Source: UBA5976 sp037137575
GTDB lineage: Bacteria > Actinomycetota > Actinomycetes > S36-B12 > UBA5976
Length of the DNA: 64,000 bases
Direction: 5' to 3'
Assembly (NCBI GenBank): GCA_037137575.1
Contig: JBAXKB010000002.1
Coordinates: forward strand, 1 to 64,000
Every line of letters starts with the position of its first letter. Positions within the stretch are counted from its first letter, which is position 1. Below the pieces are notes generated by a model, which saw nothing but the letters and a program-made list of their open reading frames with translations, was not told the origin of the DNA and ran no database searches. The translations under genes and the position numbers were made by a program. Shown piece after piece: positions 53,112 through 61,455 of the stretch.

Positions 53112-55288
53112 GGCGAGGCTGAAAAGCGGCGCAATCGAAGACTATTTGTCACAACAAACACACTAGAAAAAGCCATCGCGCCGGCTGCAAGCATTGGGTT
53201 TAAAAACCCAAACATCGCCAATGGGATTGCAGCAACGTTGTAACCAAAAGCCCAAACGAGATTTACTTTGATGGTGCGCATAGTTGCGCGGGAGAGCCGG
53301 ATTGCATCTACCGCCGCTTGCATGTTTGAGCGAAGTAAAACTACATCAGCAGCACTAGCAGCCACATCAGTTCCATCACCCATCGCAATGCTCAGATGAG
53401 CGGCAGCTAACGCAGCGGCATCATTTACCCCATCACCGACCATCGCAACACATTCTTTTGCCTCAATTGCAGCGCTAACTAATTGAAGTTTTTGTTCGGG
53501 CGTTACCTCTGCAAAGAACTTTTCGATACCGAGTGAATGCGCAACTCGCTCAACATTGGGCAGAGAGTCTCCAGAAATAATAATTGGGTTTATCTGCATT
53601 TGCTTTAATTGAGCCACCGATGACACAACATCGGTATTCACTTGATCACTGAGTCCAACGACACCAACGGCAATCGCATCTTGATAAACGACAACAACGC
53701 TAAGTTGCTCTGTGACAAAATCTTGCGCTGCAACCAGGAGATCACCAGCAGGAAGGCCAAGCCATTGCAGCGAACCGATAGCGCAAGACTCGGCTAGTAC
53801 TTCGCCCTGAACTCCGCGTCCCGTAACTGTATGAACGTTAGTAGCTGGAGTAATTAAAATCCCAAGTTCTTCAACTTTTCGAACTAACCCCTGCGCCACT
53901 GGGTGCACCGTGTTGATTTCAAGCGCGCCAATTATCGACCAAAATTTGGATTCAGGAATTTGTGCTGACCACTTAACAACAAGCATGTTCCCTGAAGTCA
54001 GGGTTCCGGTCTTATCTAAAAAGATGGTCTCAAGTTTTTCGCTTGCCTCAAGAGCGGCCGGACCCCGGAACAAGATGCCCAATTGCGCACCTCTGCCTGT
54101 GCCAACCAGTATCGCAGTGGGCGTAGCCAGCCCCAGTGCGCATGGGCAAGCAATTACCAAAACACTAATGCCAGCCGCAATTGATTGTGCGAAAGTATGA
54201 CTCGATAACAGCCAACCGATAAAAGTTAGTCCAGCCAGCGCAAAAATTGTTGGGACAAAAATCGCTGAAACTCGATCAACAAGTTTCGTTACTTTGGCCT
54301 TGCCAGTTTGTGCCTGATGCACCAACCTCGAGATGGCTGCCAAAACAGTATCTTGTCCAGTAGCTAATACTTCGGCAAATAACGACCCATCAACTAAAAC
54401 TGTGCCACCAATAATCTTGTCACCTGCGCCAACCGCGATTGGCCCTGATTCGCCGGTGATCAGTGCGGAATCAATAAGTCCCTGACCAGAAATAATCACT
54501 GAATCCAACGGCACTTGAGCGCCAGTGGGAATAAAAATAGTTTCGCCAACAAGTATCTCTGCGACAGGCTTAACAACATGAAAAACACCATTAACTACTG
54601 TTGCTGATGTTGGATTCAGCGATGCCAACTGCGTTAATGCACTAGTAGATTTTTCGCGGGCTCGTAACTCCAATGTTTTACCCAGTAAAACCAAAGTTGT
54701 TACCGATGCCGCCACTTCAAAATATGTGCCATGTGGGTCGCCTGCCAACAAAAGGTTCCAACCGGTACTCGCCATTTTCATTGAACTATCGCTTGTAGCG
54801 GCTAAATAAATTGACCAAGAGTATGAAATTAGAATTCCGATACTCACTAATGAATCCATTGTCACTGCGCGATGTCGGGCATTTATCAGCGCAGCCCGGT
54901 GAAGTGGGAATGCGGCCCAACTAACAACTGGTAGTGCCAAGAATCCGACAAAAAAGTGCCAACCAAAGAATTGCACTGTGCTGAACATCGAGATGGCCAT
55001 AATTGGAATTGTTAAGGCCAAAGCAACCCAGAATCTAATTTTGTACTCAGCCAAACCAAACAACTCGAGCGCTTGGCCACTTACAACGGCGGAGTATCCG
55101 GTTTTTTCAATTGCCTGAACTAACCGTGCATCGCTAATTTGTGCCGGCACTGTTGCAGTCGCTTCGCCCGTTGCATAATTAACAGTTGCACTGACACCTG
55201 GAATTTCGGAAAGTGCTTTTTCAACACGATTAGAACATGAGGTGCAGGTCATTCCGCCAACACCGAGTTCAACAATGCGCGTACTCAT
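53108..55288 (-). CDS. copA: copper-translocating P1B-type ATPase
   Basis: 726 aa. One N-terminal heavy-metal domain (GMTCTSC, C15/C18), membrane CPC motif (C381-P-C383), TGES phosphatase motif, DKTGTLT phosphorylation site (D425), the P1B-specific HP dipeptide (NTVHPVAQ) and GDGVNDAAAL. The combination CPC with a conserved C-terminal helix points to Cu+ export. Promoter at 55308-55337. No CsoR or metallochaperone gene is adjacent. Confidence 0.93.
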   Translation of the reverse strand: MSTRIVELGVGGMTCTSCSNRVEKALSEIPGVSATVNYATGEATATVPAQISDARLVQAIEKTGYSAVVSGQALELFGLAEYKIRFWVALALTIPIMAISMFSTVQFFGWHFFVGFLALPVVSWAAFPLHRAALINARHRAVTMDSLVSIGILISYSWSIYLAATSDSSMKMASTGWNLLLAGDPHGTYFEVAASVTTLVLLGKTLELRAREKSTSALTQLASLNPTSATVVNGVFHVVKPVAEILVGETIFIPTGAQVPLDSVIISGQGLIDSALITGESGPIAVGAGDKIIGGTVLVDGSLFAEVLATGQDTVLAAISRLVHQAQTGKAKVTKLVDRVSAIFVPTIFALAGLTFIGWLLSSHTFAQSIAAGISVLVIACPCALGLATPTAILVGTGRGAQLGILFRGPAALEASEKLETIFLDKTGTLTSGNMLVVKWSAQIPESKFWSIIGALEINTVHPVAQGLVRKVEELGILITPATNVHTVTGRGVQGEVLAESCAIGSLQWLGLPAGDLLVAAQDFVTEQLSVVVVYQDAIAVGVVGLSDQVNTDVVSSVAQLKQMQINPIIISGDSLPNVERVAHSLGIEKFFAEVTPEQKLQLVSAAIEAKECVAMVGDGVNDAAALAAAHLSIAMGDGTDVAASAADVVLLRSNMQAAVDAIRLSRATMRTIKVNLVWAFGYNVAAIPLAMFGFLNPMLAAGAMAFSSVFVVTNSLRLRRFSASP

Positions 55289-55307
55289 AGTTCAATCATC
55301 TCGCAAA

Positions 55308-55337
55308 ATTATAGGTCAATTGAAATTACTGAGTTAA
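55308..55337 (-). promoter_or_regulatory. putative copA promoter
   Basis: Minus-strand -35 TTAACT (55332-55337), 18-bp spacer, perfect -10 TATAAT (55308-55313), then 19 bp to the ATG. A plus-strand promoter-like pair overlaps it (TTGAAA 55320-55325, TAGAAA 55342-55347, 16-bp spacer). Confidence 0.55.
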
Positions 55338-55417
55338 AGGCTAGAAATGGCGGAAAACTGGTCTCTTCTCGCCTGACTTGAAGTTCGAGGCACTAGCTTT
55401 CCAAGGAAGGTGAACTT

Positions 55418-55495
55418 GTGACTGATCTAATCAACGACTTACTGGTTTGCTGCCCGATCTTGTTGGGCTACTACTTCAACCGGGCGCACAGATAG
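55418..55495 (+). CDS. possible 25-aa small ORF
   Basis: GTG at 55418 preceded by a strong AAGGAAGG site and, further up, by TTGAAA/TAGAAA at 55320-55347. The 25-codon frame encodes a hydrophobic peptide with a CC pair (LLVCCPILLGYYF) and ends inside the 3' end of the convergent GlpR-like gene. No family recognised. May be a genuine small protein or a chance frame on an antisense transcript. Confidence 0.25.
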   Translation: MTDLINDLLVCCPILLGYYFNRAHR

Positions 55496-56173
55496 AGCAG
55501 CGCGGCGAGCCTTTTCCATAGAAAGCGCACGTGCCTCTTCTAGACGCTTATGGGCTTCTTTGATGCGCTCGGCATGTTGCTGCCTTAGGCGAGCTGCATG
55601 TTCAACCATGTCTTGACCAGTCCATGGCTTTTCGGCATCAATGGCCCGAGGTACCGCAGTTGCGCGCCCAGCTCGAACATAAGCTGGCATTGGCGGTTCG
55701 ACCGGTTGCCATGTTTTTGTTTGGACAGCAGACTCAGCTTGCACAACTGGAGCCGCTAACTCAATTGCCACAGTTGCCTGATTCGCCAATTTAGCTGGAA
55801 CCGCGGCTATTGAGGTACGAACGGGTGTGTCAGGGATGGCAATGATTTTGTTGCCATTTTTAACGGCTGCGCCAACGAACGTGACCAAAAGAATTAATGG
55901 GACAAACATCCAGACCAGAGAAATAATCCCGGATAATCCGGCCAAAACAAGGGCAACAGTGGCAGTTAGCAGAGTCATCAATGTCCGGCGCCGGCGAATA
56001 AATGCCTGTTGGCGAGGCGTCGGGGTAACCCGCTTTTGCCAATGCAATGCGGTTAGCTGACGTTTTATGCCCACTGATTTATGTAGTTGCGCTTGATCGT
56101 GCTTCTTGAGAAAAATTGGAAAGAGTACGGCTGCCCACATCACGATAACGATTAAGTAGAGCAACCCGGTCAT
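55439..56173 (-). CDS. GlpR/SepX-like membrane protein of the division apparatus
   Basis: 244 aa. An N-terminal membrane helix (1-20) and a basic stretch precede a helical hairpin (about 66-105), followed by a long cytoplasmic part ending in a coiled coil (ERIKEAHKRLEEARAL). Its size, topology and place after rimJ and moeA/glp match Rv0996 of M. tuberculosis and, as I recall, the GlpR (Corynebacterium) and SepX (Streptomyces) family, membrane receptors that bring the MoeA-like protein Glp or septal factors to the division site. Assignment rests on context plus topology. Confidence 0.65.
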   Translation of the reverse strand: MTGLLYLIVIVMWAAVLFPIFLKKHDQAQLHKSVGIKRQLTALHWQKRVTPTPRQQAFIRRRRTLMTLLTATVALVLAGLSGIISLVWMFVPLILLVTFVGAAVKNGNKIIAIPDTPVRTSIAAVPAKLANQATVAIELAAPVVQAESAVQTKTWQPVEPPMPAYVRAGRATAVPRAIDAEKPWTGQDMVEHAARLRQQHAERIKEAHKRLEEARALSMEKARRAALSVRPVEVVAQQDRAANQ

Positions 56174-56235
56174 GACTCAATACGGTACGCCGAAAAACTT
56201 AAAAACCTTGGCACATAGGTTCGTGTCGCGCAAAA

Positions 56236-56826
56236 TTAGTGTCGCTTAATTCGGGTGATCATGCTTTGCGAAACTTCATCTTGCATCAGCACATAGATAT
56301 TGTGATCGCACCAATTGCCATCGATATGTAAAAATGACTTTCGAAGTCCTTCATATCTGAAACCCAATCGCTGAACGAGACGATTGCTCGGCTCGTTTTC
56401 TGGGCGGATCGCAATCTCAATACGATGGAGTTGCTTAGTGAAAAATAGGTGGTCACAAACTAAAGCTAGAGCTGTGGTCATCAGACCACGATTGGCTACT
56501 TTTTCATCAATCCAATAACCGATATGGCAAGACCACAGCGACCCGGTCACAATGTCTGAAACATTTATCTGACCGACGAAATTCCCTTGATATTCAAGAA
56601 CAAAAGGCATGGCATGACCAGTTTTAGCAGCCTGCAAAATCTTGCGAGTGCTCTGGCGAAATGTGGGAGCCGGTTCCAAATTTGGCGCAGGTGAAGTGGC
56701 GTCCCATTTGCGTAACCAATCTTGATTTCGCCTGCGAACTTCTCGCCAAGATGCGTAGTCGCGCACCTTCAAGGGCCGAAGTACTAAATCTCCATGTGCT
56801 AGCCGAACTGGCCAGCCGCTTGTCAT
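56236..56826 (-). CDS. GNAT N-acetyltransferase, RimJ/RimL type
   Basis: 196 aa. GNAT fold with RPLKVRDYASWREVRRRN at the N terminus, the beta-bulge GYWIDEKVANRGLMTTAL (acetyl-CoA loop) and RPENEPSNRLVQRLGF. RimJ/RimL acetylate protein N termini; the actual substrate is unknown. Overlaps the upstream moeA/glp gene by 4 bp (ATGA). Conserved in the galU-moeA-rimJ-GlpR group of actinobacteria. Confidence 0.88.
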   Translation of the reverse strand: MTSGWPVRLAHGDLVLRPLKVRDYASWREVRRRNQDWLRKWDATSPAPNLEPAPTFRQSTRKILQAAKTGHAMPFVLEYQGNFVGQINVSDIVTGSLWSCHIGYWIDEKVANRGLMTTALALVCDHLFFTKQLHRIEIAIRPENEPSNRLVQRLGFRYEGLRKSFLHIDGNWCDHNIYVLMQDEVSQSMITRIKRH

Positions 56827-57746
56827 TGATTTGCCTGCGGATCAAGAAGCATCACTGCCACTGTTTGGCCGGCTTCAACTTTTTGGATTCCACTCGGAAC
56901 AATGATCAAAGCATCTGCAGTGCCGAGCCCCGCTAGCGGATGTGTCTCACTGTTTTCTAAAGTGCGAACACGTGTCGTTCCAACATTAGAAGTAATTTGT
57001 GCACGGATGTAATGCGTATCGTCGGTACTACTATCAATGGTTTCATCCAAAATTGCTTCGACGACCCGGTGGTGTAGCGAGGTCTGCCCCATCATCCTTC
57101 GGATTAGCGGGCGGACAAAAACATCAAATGAAAGTAGCGCTCCAACAGGGTTGCCCGGCAAAACAAAAACAGGTGTTTCGTCTGGCCCAATAGTGCCAAA
57201 CCCCTGAGCACCGCCCGGCTGCATAGAAACTCGGACAAACTCCATTCGTCCGATACTTTGCAACACGGTAGTTAAAAGTTCATAATCATCACTAGACATC
57301 CCACAGGCAGTCAAAATAACATCTGCTCGAACTAACTGATCTTCAAGTGCGCTGCGCAGTGTCTCTTCGTCACTGCGTAACGGGCCTACCCGAAAAGCCA
57401 TCGCGCCTGCAGCAGTTGCAGCGCTGGTTAGCGCAACTCCATTAATGTCTGGGATGAGCTCATCATCCGAACCTGGATCGCTTAGATCGTTGCCAACAGT
57501 TAGTACAACAACGCGGGGCATCGGATGCACGAGTACTCGGCCAAGTCCAGCAGCAGCGAGCAGGGCAACATGTCGCGCTGCGATTTGGGTACCGCTACTT
57601 AATAGTGTGTATTGCGAATCTTCGTCTGTAACAGTCACATCTTGGGCAAGAACCAGGCCAACACTGCCTAACAGTCCGACTTCAAGTGGTTCAATCGCGC
57701 GAACATTGGACAAGACAATATCTAAATGCTCAGGCGCTGATCGCAT
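56823..57746 (-). CDS. glp: MoeA/Glp-like gephyrin-family protein with internal deletion
   Basis: 307 aa against about 400-420 for MoeA/Glp. Residues 1-40 match the normal N terminus (EHLDIVLSNVRAIEPLEV...GLVLAQDV). The sequence then jumps to the part preceding domain III (SSGTQIAARHVALLAAAGLGRVLVHP). The DNSAMDGYA motif and the domain II beta-barrel are missing. Domain III (MPRVVVLTVGNDL, VILTACGMSSDDYEL, VFVLPGNPVGALLSF) and domain IV remain. No frameshift or stop marks the junction. ATG overlaps the galU stop (TAATG); rimJ follows. Probable division role rather than molybdopterin synthesis; see findings. Confidence 0.82.
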   Translation of the reverse strand: MRSAPEHLDIVLSNVRAIEPLEVGLLGSVGLVLAQDVTVTDEDSQYTLLSSGTQIAARHVALLAAAGLGRVLVHPMPRVVVLTVGNDLSDPGSDDELIPDINGVALTSAATAAGAMAFRVGPLRSDEETLRSALEDQLVRADVILTACGMSSDDYELLTTVLQSIGRMEFVRVSMQPGGAQGFGTIGPDETPVFVLPGNPVGALLSFDVFVRPLIRRMMGQTSLHHRVVEAILDETIDSSTDDTHYIRAQITSNVGTTRVRTLENSETHPLAGLGTADALIIVPSGIQKVEAGQTVAVMLLDPQANQ

Positions 57747-58648
57747 TACTTATCGCCAGCCAAGTGCTGTTCAATCCAAGTGCGTAATTGTGGACCGAAT
57801 TCTTCTCTGCCCAGTGCAAGTGAGATAACACTCTTTAAGTAAGAAAGTTTGTCGCCAGTGTCATATCGCTTACCACGGAAAATGACTGCGTGAATGCCTC
57901 CGCCGTCTTCGACGGGATGATTAATTAACTGCGCAAGCGCATCAGTTAATTGAATTTCGCCACCGGCGCCTTTGCCTAAGTTAGCCAAAATTGGAAAAAC
58001 CTGTGGCTGCAAAATGTAACGACCGATTACTGCATAGTTACTAGGAGCGTGACCGCTTTGTGGCTTCTCAACAAGGCCAGTTACCCGCACGACATCGTCG
58101 ATATTTGTTTCAACGATCTCTGCACATCCATAAAGGTGGATTTCTTCTGGCGCTACTTCCATCAGACATAGAACGCTGCCGCCAAATTGTGCTAAAACTT
58201 CGAGCATTTTCGGCAAAATTGGATTGCTGGCATCTATCAAATCGTCGCCAAGCATTACCGCGAATGGTTCGTTACCCACATGCCCTTTGGCGACATGGAC
58301 CGCGTGCCCTAGGCCTAATGGTTCGCCCTGTCTTACGTAGTGAATTGAGGCGAGGTCGGCCAAATCCGTAAGTGCCCGACTTAATTCGTTAGTTCCGCGT
58401 TCTGCAAGTTTCTGTTCCAGATGAGGCGCACGATCAAAATGGTCTTCCAACGAAGTCTTGTTGCGCCCAGTGATAAAAAGTACATCCGCTAGCCCAGCTG
58501 CTACTGCTTCTTCAACCACATACTGAATTGCTGGCTTATCAACAACAGGAAGCATTTCTTTTGGGGTGGCTTTAGTAGCTGGCAGGAATCGAGTTCCCAA
58601 GCCCGCAACTGGCATTACTACTTTTGTAACCGAAGCACGTTTTTCCAT
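57746..58648 (-). CDS. galU: UTP-glucose-1-phosphate uridylyltransferase
   Basis: Makes UDP-glucose for wall glycans and glycogen. 300 aa. GLGTRFLPATKATPKEMLPVVDKPAIQY is the nucleotide-binding signature (read in parts) and LGDDLIDA the metal site. TAAAGT (acttta at 58655-58660 on plus) ends 6 bp before the ATG, a leaderless pattern. First gene of galU-glp-rimJ-GlpR; divergent from 5-FCL by 75 bp. Confidence 0.95.
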   Translation of the reverse strand: MEKRASVTKVVMPVAGLGTRFLPATKATPKEMLPVVDKPAIQYVVEEAVAAGLADVLFITGRNKTSLEDHFDRAPHLEQKLAERGTNELSRALTDLADLASIHYVRQGEPLGLGHAVHVAKGHVGNEPFAVMLGDDLIDASNPILPKMLEVLAQFGGSVLCLMEVAPEEIHLYGCAEIVETNIDDVVRVTGLVEKPQSGHAPSNYAVIGRYILQPQVFPILANLGKGAGGEIQLTDALAQLINHPVEDGGGIHAVIFRGKRYDTGDKLSYLKSVISLALGREEFGPQLRTWIEQHLAGDK

Positions 58649-58723
58649 ACCTTGACTTTATTCCATTGGGTGCAAATACCTAGCCACGTACCCTTTTTGG
58701 CCCGCAGAATCTAGAGTGGAAGA

Positions 58724-59293
58724 GTGAGCGCACAGGCTAAACAAAATTTACGAGTTCAAATTCAAGGACAGCGCGCGAAAATCTCTGAACCAGAACGCTT
58801 AAGTGCTGGACTAGGCATTGCGACTCAAGACTGGGCCAACCTAATCATTGGCAAAACAGTGGCCTGCTACTCGTCGTGGGGTGCTGAACCCGGCACCGTT
58901 GAATTGCGTAAAAAACTACTTGAAATTGGCAAACAAGTTTTTCTACCCATAATCACTCCAGGTAATCAGATGCGTTGGGGAATTGACCAGCCGCCATTTA
59001 CAGAGAATAGATTTGGTATCAGCGAGCCAGAAGTTTCAAACTTTGAGTTAAGTTCAGCTGATGCGATTATTCTTCCAGCACTTTGCGCTGATGAATCCGG
59101 CACCAGGCTCGGTCGAGGTGCTGGATATTTTGATCGCGCATTAGCGGGCATTGTGCCACTTCAAAATGGTGGCCCGATCAGAATTGCGCTACTTTTTGAC
59201 GACGAGGTTGTGGAGTCTGTCCCAAGCGATGAACATGATGAGCCAATTAATTTAATCGTTACCCCAACACAAACGATCTGGTGCAAAAAATAG
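58724..59293 (+). CDS. 5-formyltetrahydrofolate cyclo-ligase
   Basis: 189 aa, GTG start. Converts 5-formyl-THF to methenyl-THF using ATP. The C-terminal GTRLGRGAGYFDRAL and IRIALLFDDEVVES are family signatures; TVACYSSWGAEPGT and VFLPIITPG lie earlier. TAGAGT (58712-58717) ends 6 bp before the GTG. Convergent with fmdB (6-bp gap). Order matches Rv0991c-Rv0993. Confidence 0.92.
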   Translation: MSAQAKQNLRVQIQGQRAKISEPERLSAGLGIATQDWANLIIGKTVACYSSWGAEPGTVELRKKLLEIGKQVFLPIITPGNQMRWGIDQPPFTENRFGISEPEVSNFELSSADAIILPALCADESGTRLGRGAGYFDRALAGIVPLQNGGPIRIALLFDDEVVESVPSDEHDEPINLIVTPTQTIWCKK

Positions 59294-59299
59294 CGAGGG

Positions 59300-59608
59300 T
59301 TAATTACTTGCAGTAGGTGTGCTTGGACTAGCAGAAGGTGAACTGGGCGAACTTGAAGGCGTGGACTTATCTGCACTAGGAGCAACGGTCGCAGGAGAGC
59401 TTGCAACTGGAGTTGCAGAAGTCGATGCACTACGCGAGTCAGTGCGATAGAAGCCCGATCCTTTAAAAACCACCCCGACTGAACCATAAACTTTTCGCAA
59501 TTCGTGCGCTGCGCATGCTGGACACTCAACAAGCGCGTCATCAGAAAATGACTGCACGATTTCAAGTGGCGCCTCACAGGCCCCACAAACGTACTGATAA
59601 GTCGGCAT
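59300..59608 (-). CDS. FmdB-family zinc-ribbon protein
   Basis: 102 aa, ATG with an AAGGAAG site. Zinc ribbon with C8-x2-C11 and C29-x2-C32, then VGVVFKGSGFYRTDSR, the FmdB signature. Residues 58-102 are a Ser/Pro/Thr/Ala-rich tail. The mycobacterial counterpart Rv0991c (Ruc) is, as I recall, a redox-switched chaperone whose cysteines bind zinc; the serine-rich tail here would fit a similar disordered region. Convergent with 5-FCL. Confidence 0.88.
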   Translation of the reverse strand: MPTYQYVCGACEAPLEIVQSFSDDALVECPACAAHELRKVYGSVGVVFKGSGFYRTDSRSASTSATPVASSPATVAPSADKSTPSSSPSSPSASPSTPTASN

Positions 59609-59685
59609 AACTTCCTTTCAACTATTCATATGTTACCTGTGGATAGCGAAACGCCGTCAAATGGAATTTTCCTTATCTTAAAGTG

Positions 59686-60276
59686 ATGAATCTCAATCAG
59701 GTCCGCCCATTTTTGATCGCTTACCGACGGTGGATTGCTGCTGGTTTGGTTGCATTCTCGGTTTCACTACTAATAAGTGTTGGGCAGTCTTCCCAATCCT
59801 TTCGTGTTGTAAGCACAACGCACCCCATCAAAGCTGGTGCAATCTTTAGAGCCAACGATATTCAACTAATCTCGATAAATCTCATCTGGAAAGGTGCGAT
59901 CCTTGAAACAAAATCAATAATTGGCACCCGAGCATCTCGCAGTCTGGAAAAGAATGAGCCAATTAGCCAATCGGATGTCGCGACTAAGAAAATTTTTGAT
60001 CCATTGAATCCACATGCCTTAGCAATTACACTTCCAAAAAATTTCAGCGCCTCAGATTTACAGGCGGGCGACCGAGTCGACGTGTACGCATGTGCGCAAA
60101 CTGGCACAGTCAAGCGAGTGGCCAGAAATGCACTGGTGTTGAGTCAGAACAATCACAGTAACTTAATGGATGGGGGTGCAACTGTGTCACTAGCAGTTGG
60201 CTCAGACCAGGTAGAAAAAATTGCCTCTTATACCGATACGGTCCAGTTCACATTTGTCACATTGTCTGGCAGGTAA
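59686..60276 (+). CDS. SAF-domain protein, CpaB-like (second copy)
   Basis: 196 aa from the ATG at 59686; an in-frame GTG one codon upstream is equally possible. One membrane helix (about 15-32) is followed by an SAF domain (VVSTTHPIKAGAIFRANDIQLI) and a region with LPKNFSASDLQAGDRVDVYAC. It lacks most of the second half seen in CpaB. TATCTT (59674-59679) ends 6 bp before the ATG. Related in type to the gene at 15155-15817. Function unknown. Confidence 0.75.
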   Translation: MNLNQVRPFLIAYRRWIAAGLVAFSVSLLISVGQSSQSFRVVSTTHPIKAGAIFRANDIQLISINLIWKGAILETKSIIGTRASRSLEKNEPISQSDVATKKIFDPLNPHALAITLPKNFSASDLQAGDRVDVYACAQTGTVKRVARNALVLSQNNHSNLMDGGATVSLAVGSDQVEKIASYTDTVQFTFVTLSGR

Positions 60277-60289
60277 TTAGTTGCGCAGA

Positions 60290-60505
60290 TTAACCATGGT
60301 GGGGCGGAACATCGTCTAAAAATTCTTGATCACGCGAACTATGCACAACTACATCGTCGCGAGTTTGTTCTGGGGTTAGCTCCAAGTCGGTCAAGAGCTT
60401 ACGCAAGCGTTCCTGCGGATCTGGGCCCAAATCAGTTTCTGTTTCAGTATTCGAGGTAGCCGTAGGTTTCTGCTCGGGCATTTCACTGTTGTCACTCACC
60501 TTCAT
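60290..60505 (-). CDS. small acidic hypothetical protein
   Basis: 71 aa from the ATG at 60503-60505; a version four codons longer is possible. Acidic and probably disordered at the start (MKVSDNSEMPEQ), then a short helix (DPQERLRKLLTDLELTPEQT) and an unusual VVVHSSRDQEFLDDVPPHHG end. It ends 13 bp from the convergent SAF gene and is divergent from the glycosylase-family gene. Not recognised. Confidence 0.55.
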   Translation of the reverse strand: MKVSDNSEMPEQKPTATSNTETETDLGPDPQERLRKLLTDLELTPEQTRDDVVVHSSRDQEFLDDVPPHHG

Positions 60506-60547
60506 ATGGTGTAACACTTAATCTAAATAATCCAACCGGGAGTCACT

Positions 60548-61411
60548 GTGCATTACCTACCGCAGGACAAATGGCAACTAGCACAGGCCCAACACCACCT
60601 AGTCGTTACTGATTGGGTTAATCCACGCTTGAATCGCAGGGCGCTGGGCCAAAAGCATCCAGTTGATGACTTTATGTTTGAGTACTACCCAATTAGTGCT
60701 AAAAAACTTAGAACTTGGCATCCTGGATTTCAATATCGCCTTGACGCGTTTGGAGTTTCTGATGATGATTTTGCTGAGAACATTTACTCAGTTGCTGCTG
60801 AAATCTCAGTGAGCCACGAGTGGTTGTCCAGCCAACAAGATGCCGTAATTGCTCAACTGGACTTTCTAGTTGCCACCAGTAATCGACCAGCTCGCACTGG
60901 TTGCTTTGGATTGCACGAATGGGCAATGGTTTTGGGTCAAAACGAACTTAGGCATAACGACTGGGCGCTGCGAATTGAACAACAGCAAATTGCAGAAACA
61001 ATCGATGAGGTTGGTTTGCGGTGCACACATTTTGATGCATTTAGGTTTTTTACCGACGAGGCAAAACCACTCAACCCGTTGCAATTGACGCGCAGCGACC
61101 AATCTAATGTTGAACAACCTGGCTGTTTGCACGCAAACATGGACTTGTACAAAATTGCAATGCGTTGGGTACCTATATTTGGTTCCCTTTTTGCTAGGAA
61201 ATGTTTTCGCCTCGCTCGCGATATCCGCACAGTTGACATGCAAAGTGCTCCATACGATTTGATCGAACTTGGCGTGCAACCTATCAAGATTGAAACTGCA
61301 CAAGGACGTGCGGAATTTACGCAGAGGCAAAAAATGTTTAGTGAGCGAGCGCAAAAGTTGCGAGGGAAAATGATTCAACATTTAGAGAGTGCGATTTCAG
61401 TTACCAGATGA
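60548..61411 (+). CDS. putative 3-methyladenine DNA glycosylase family protein (actinobacterial)
   Basis: 287 aa, GTG with GGGAG site. The start LNRRALGQKHPVDDFMFEYYPISAKKLRTWHPG (read in parts about 23-55) strongly resembles a family annotated in actinobacteria as 3-methyladenine DNA glycosylase. I see no helix-hairpin-helix or other known glycosylase signature, so that name may come from annotation transfer. GLHEWAMVLGQ and HFDAFRFFTDEA are conserved-looking motifs with His and acidic residues. Activity should be regarded as unproven. Confidence 0.6.
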   Translation: MHYLPQDKWQLAQAQHHLVVTDWVNPRLNRRALGQKHPVDDFMFEYYPISAKKLRTWHPGFQYRLDAFGVSDDDFAENIYSVAAEISVSHEWLSSQQDAVIAQLDFLVATSNRPARTGCFGLHEWAMVLGQNELRHNDWALRIEQQQIAETIDEVGLRCTHFDAFRFFTDEAKPLNPLQLTRSDQSNVEQPGCLHANMDLYKIAMRWVPIFGSLFARKCFRLARDIRTVDMQSAPYDLIELGVQPIKIETAQGRAEFTQRQKMFSERAQKLRGKMIQHLESAISVTR

Positions 61412-61455
61412 GTCCTAGAAGCGCTGTTTTCGGCTAATTCGGTAGACTTCAAAAC

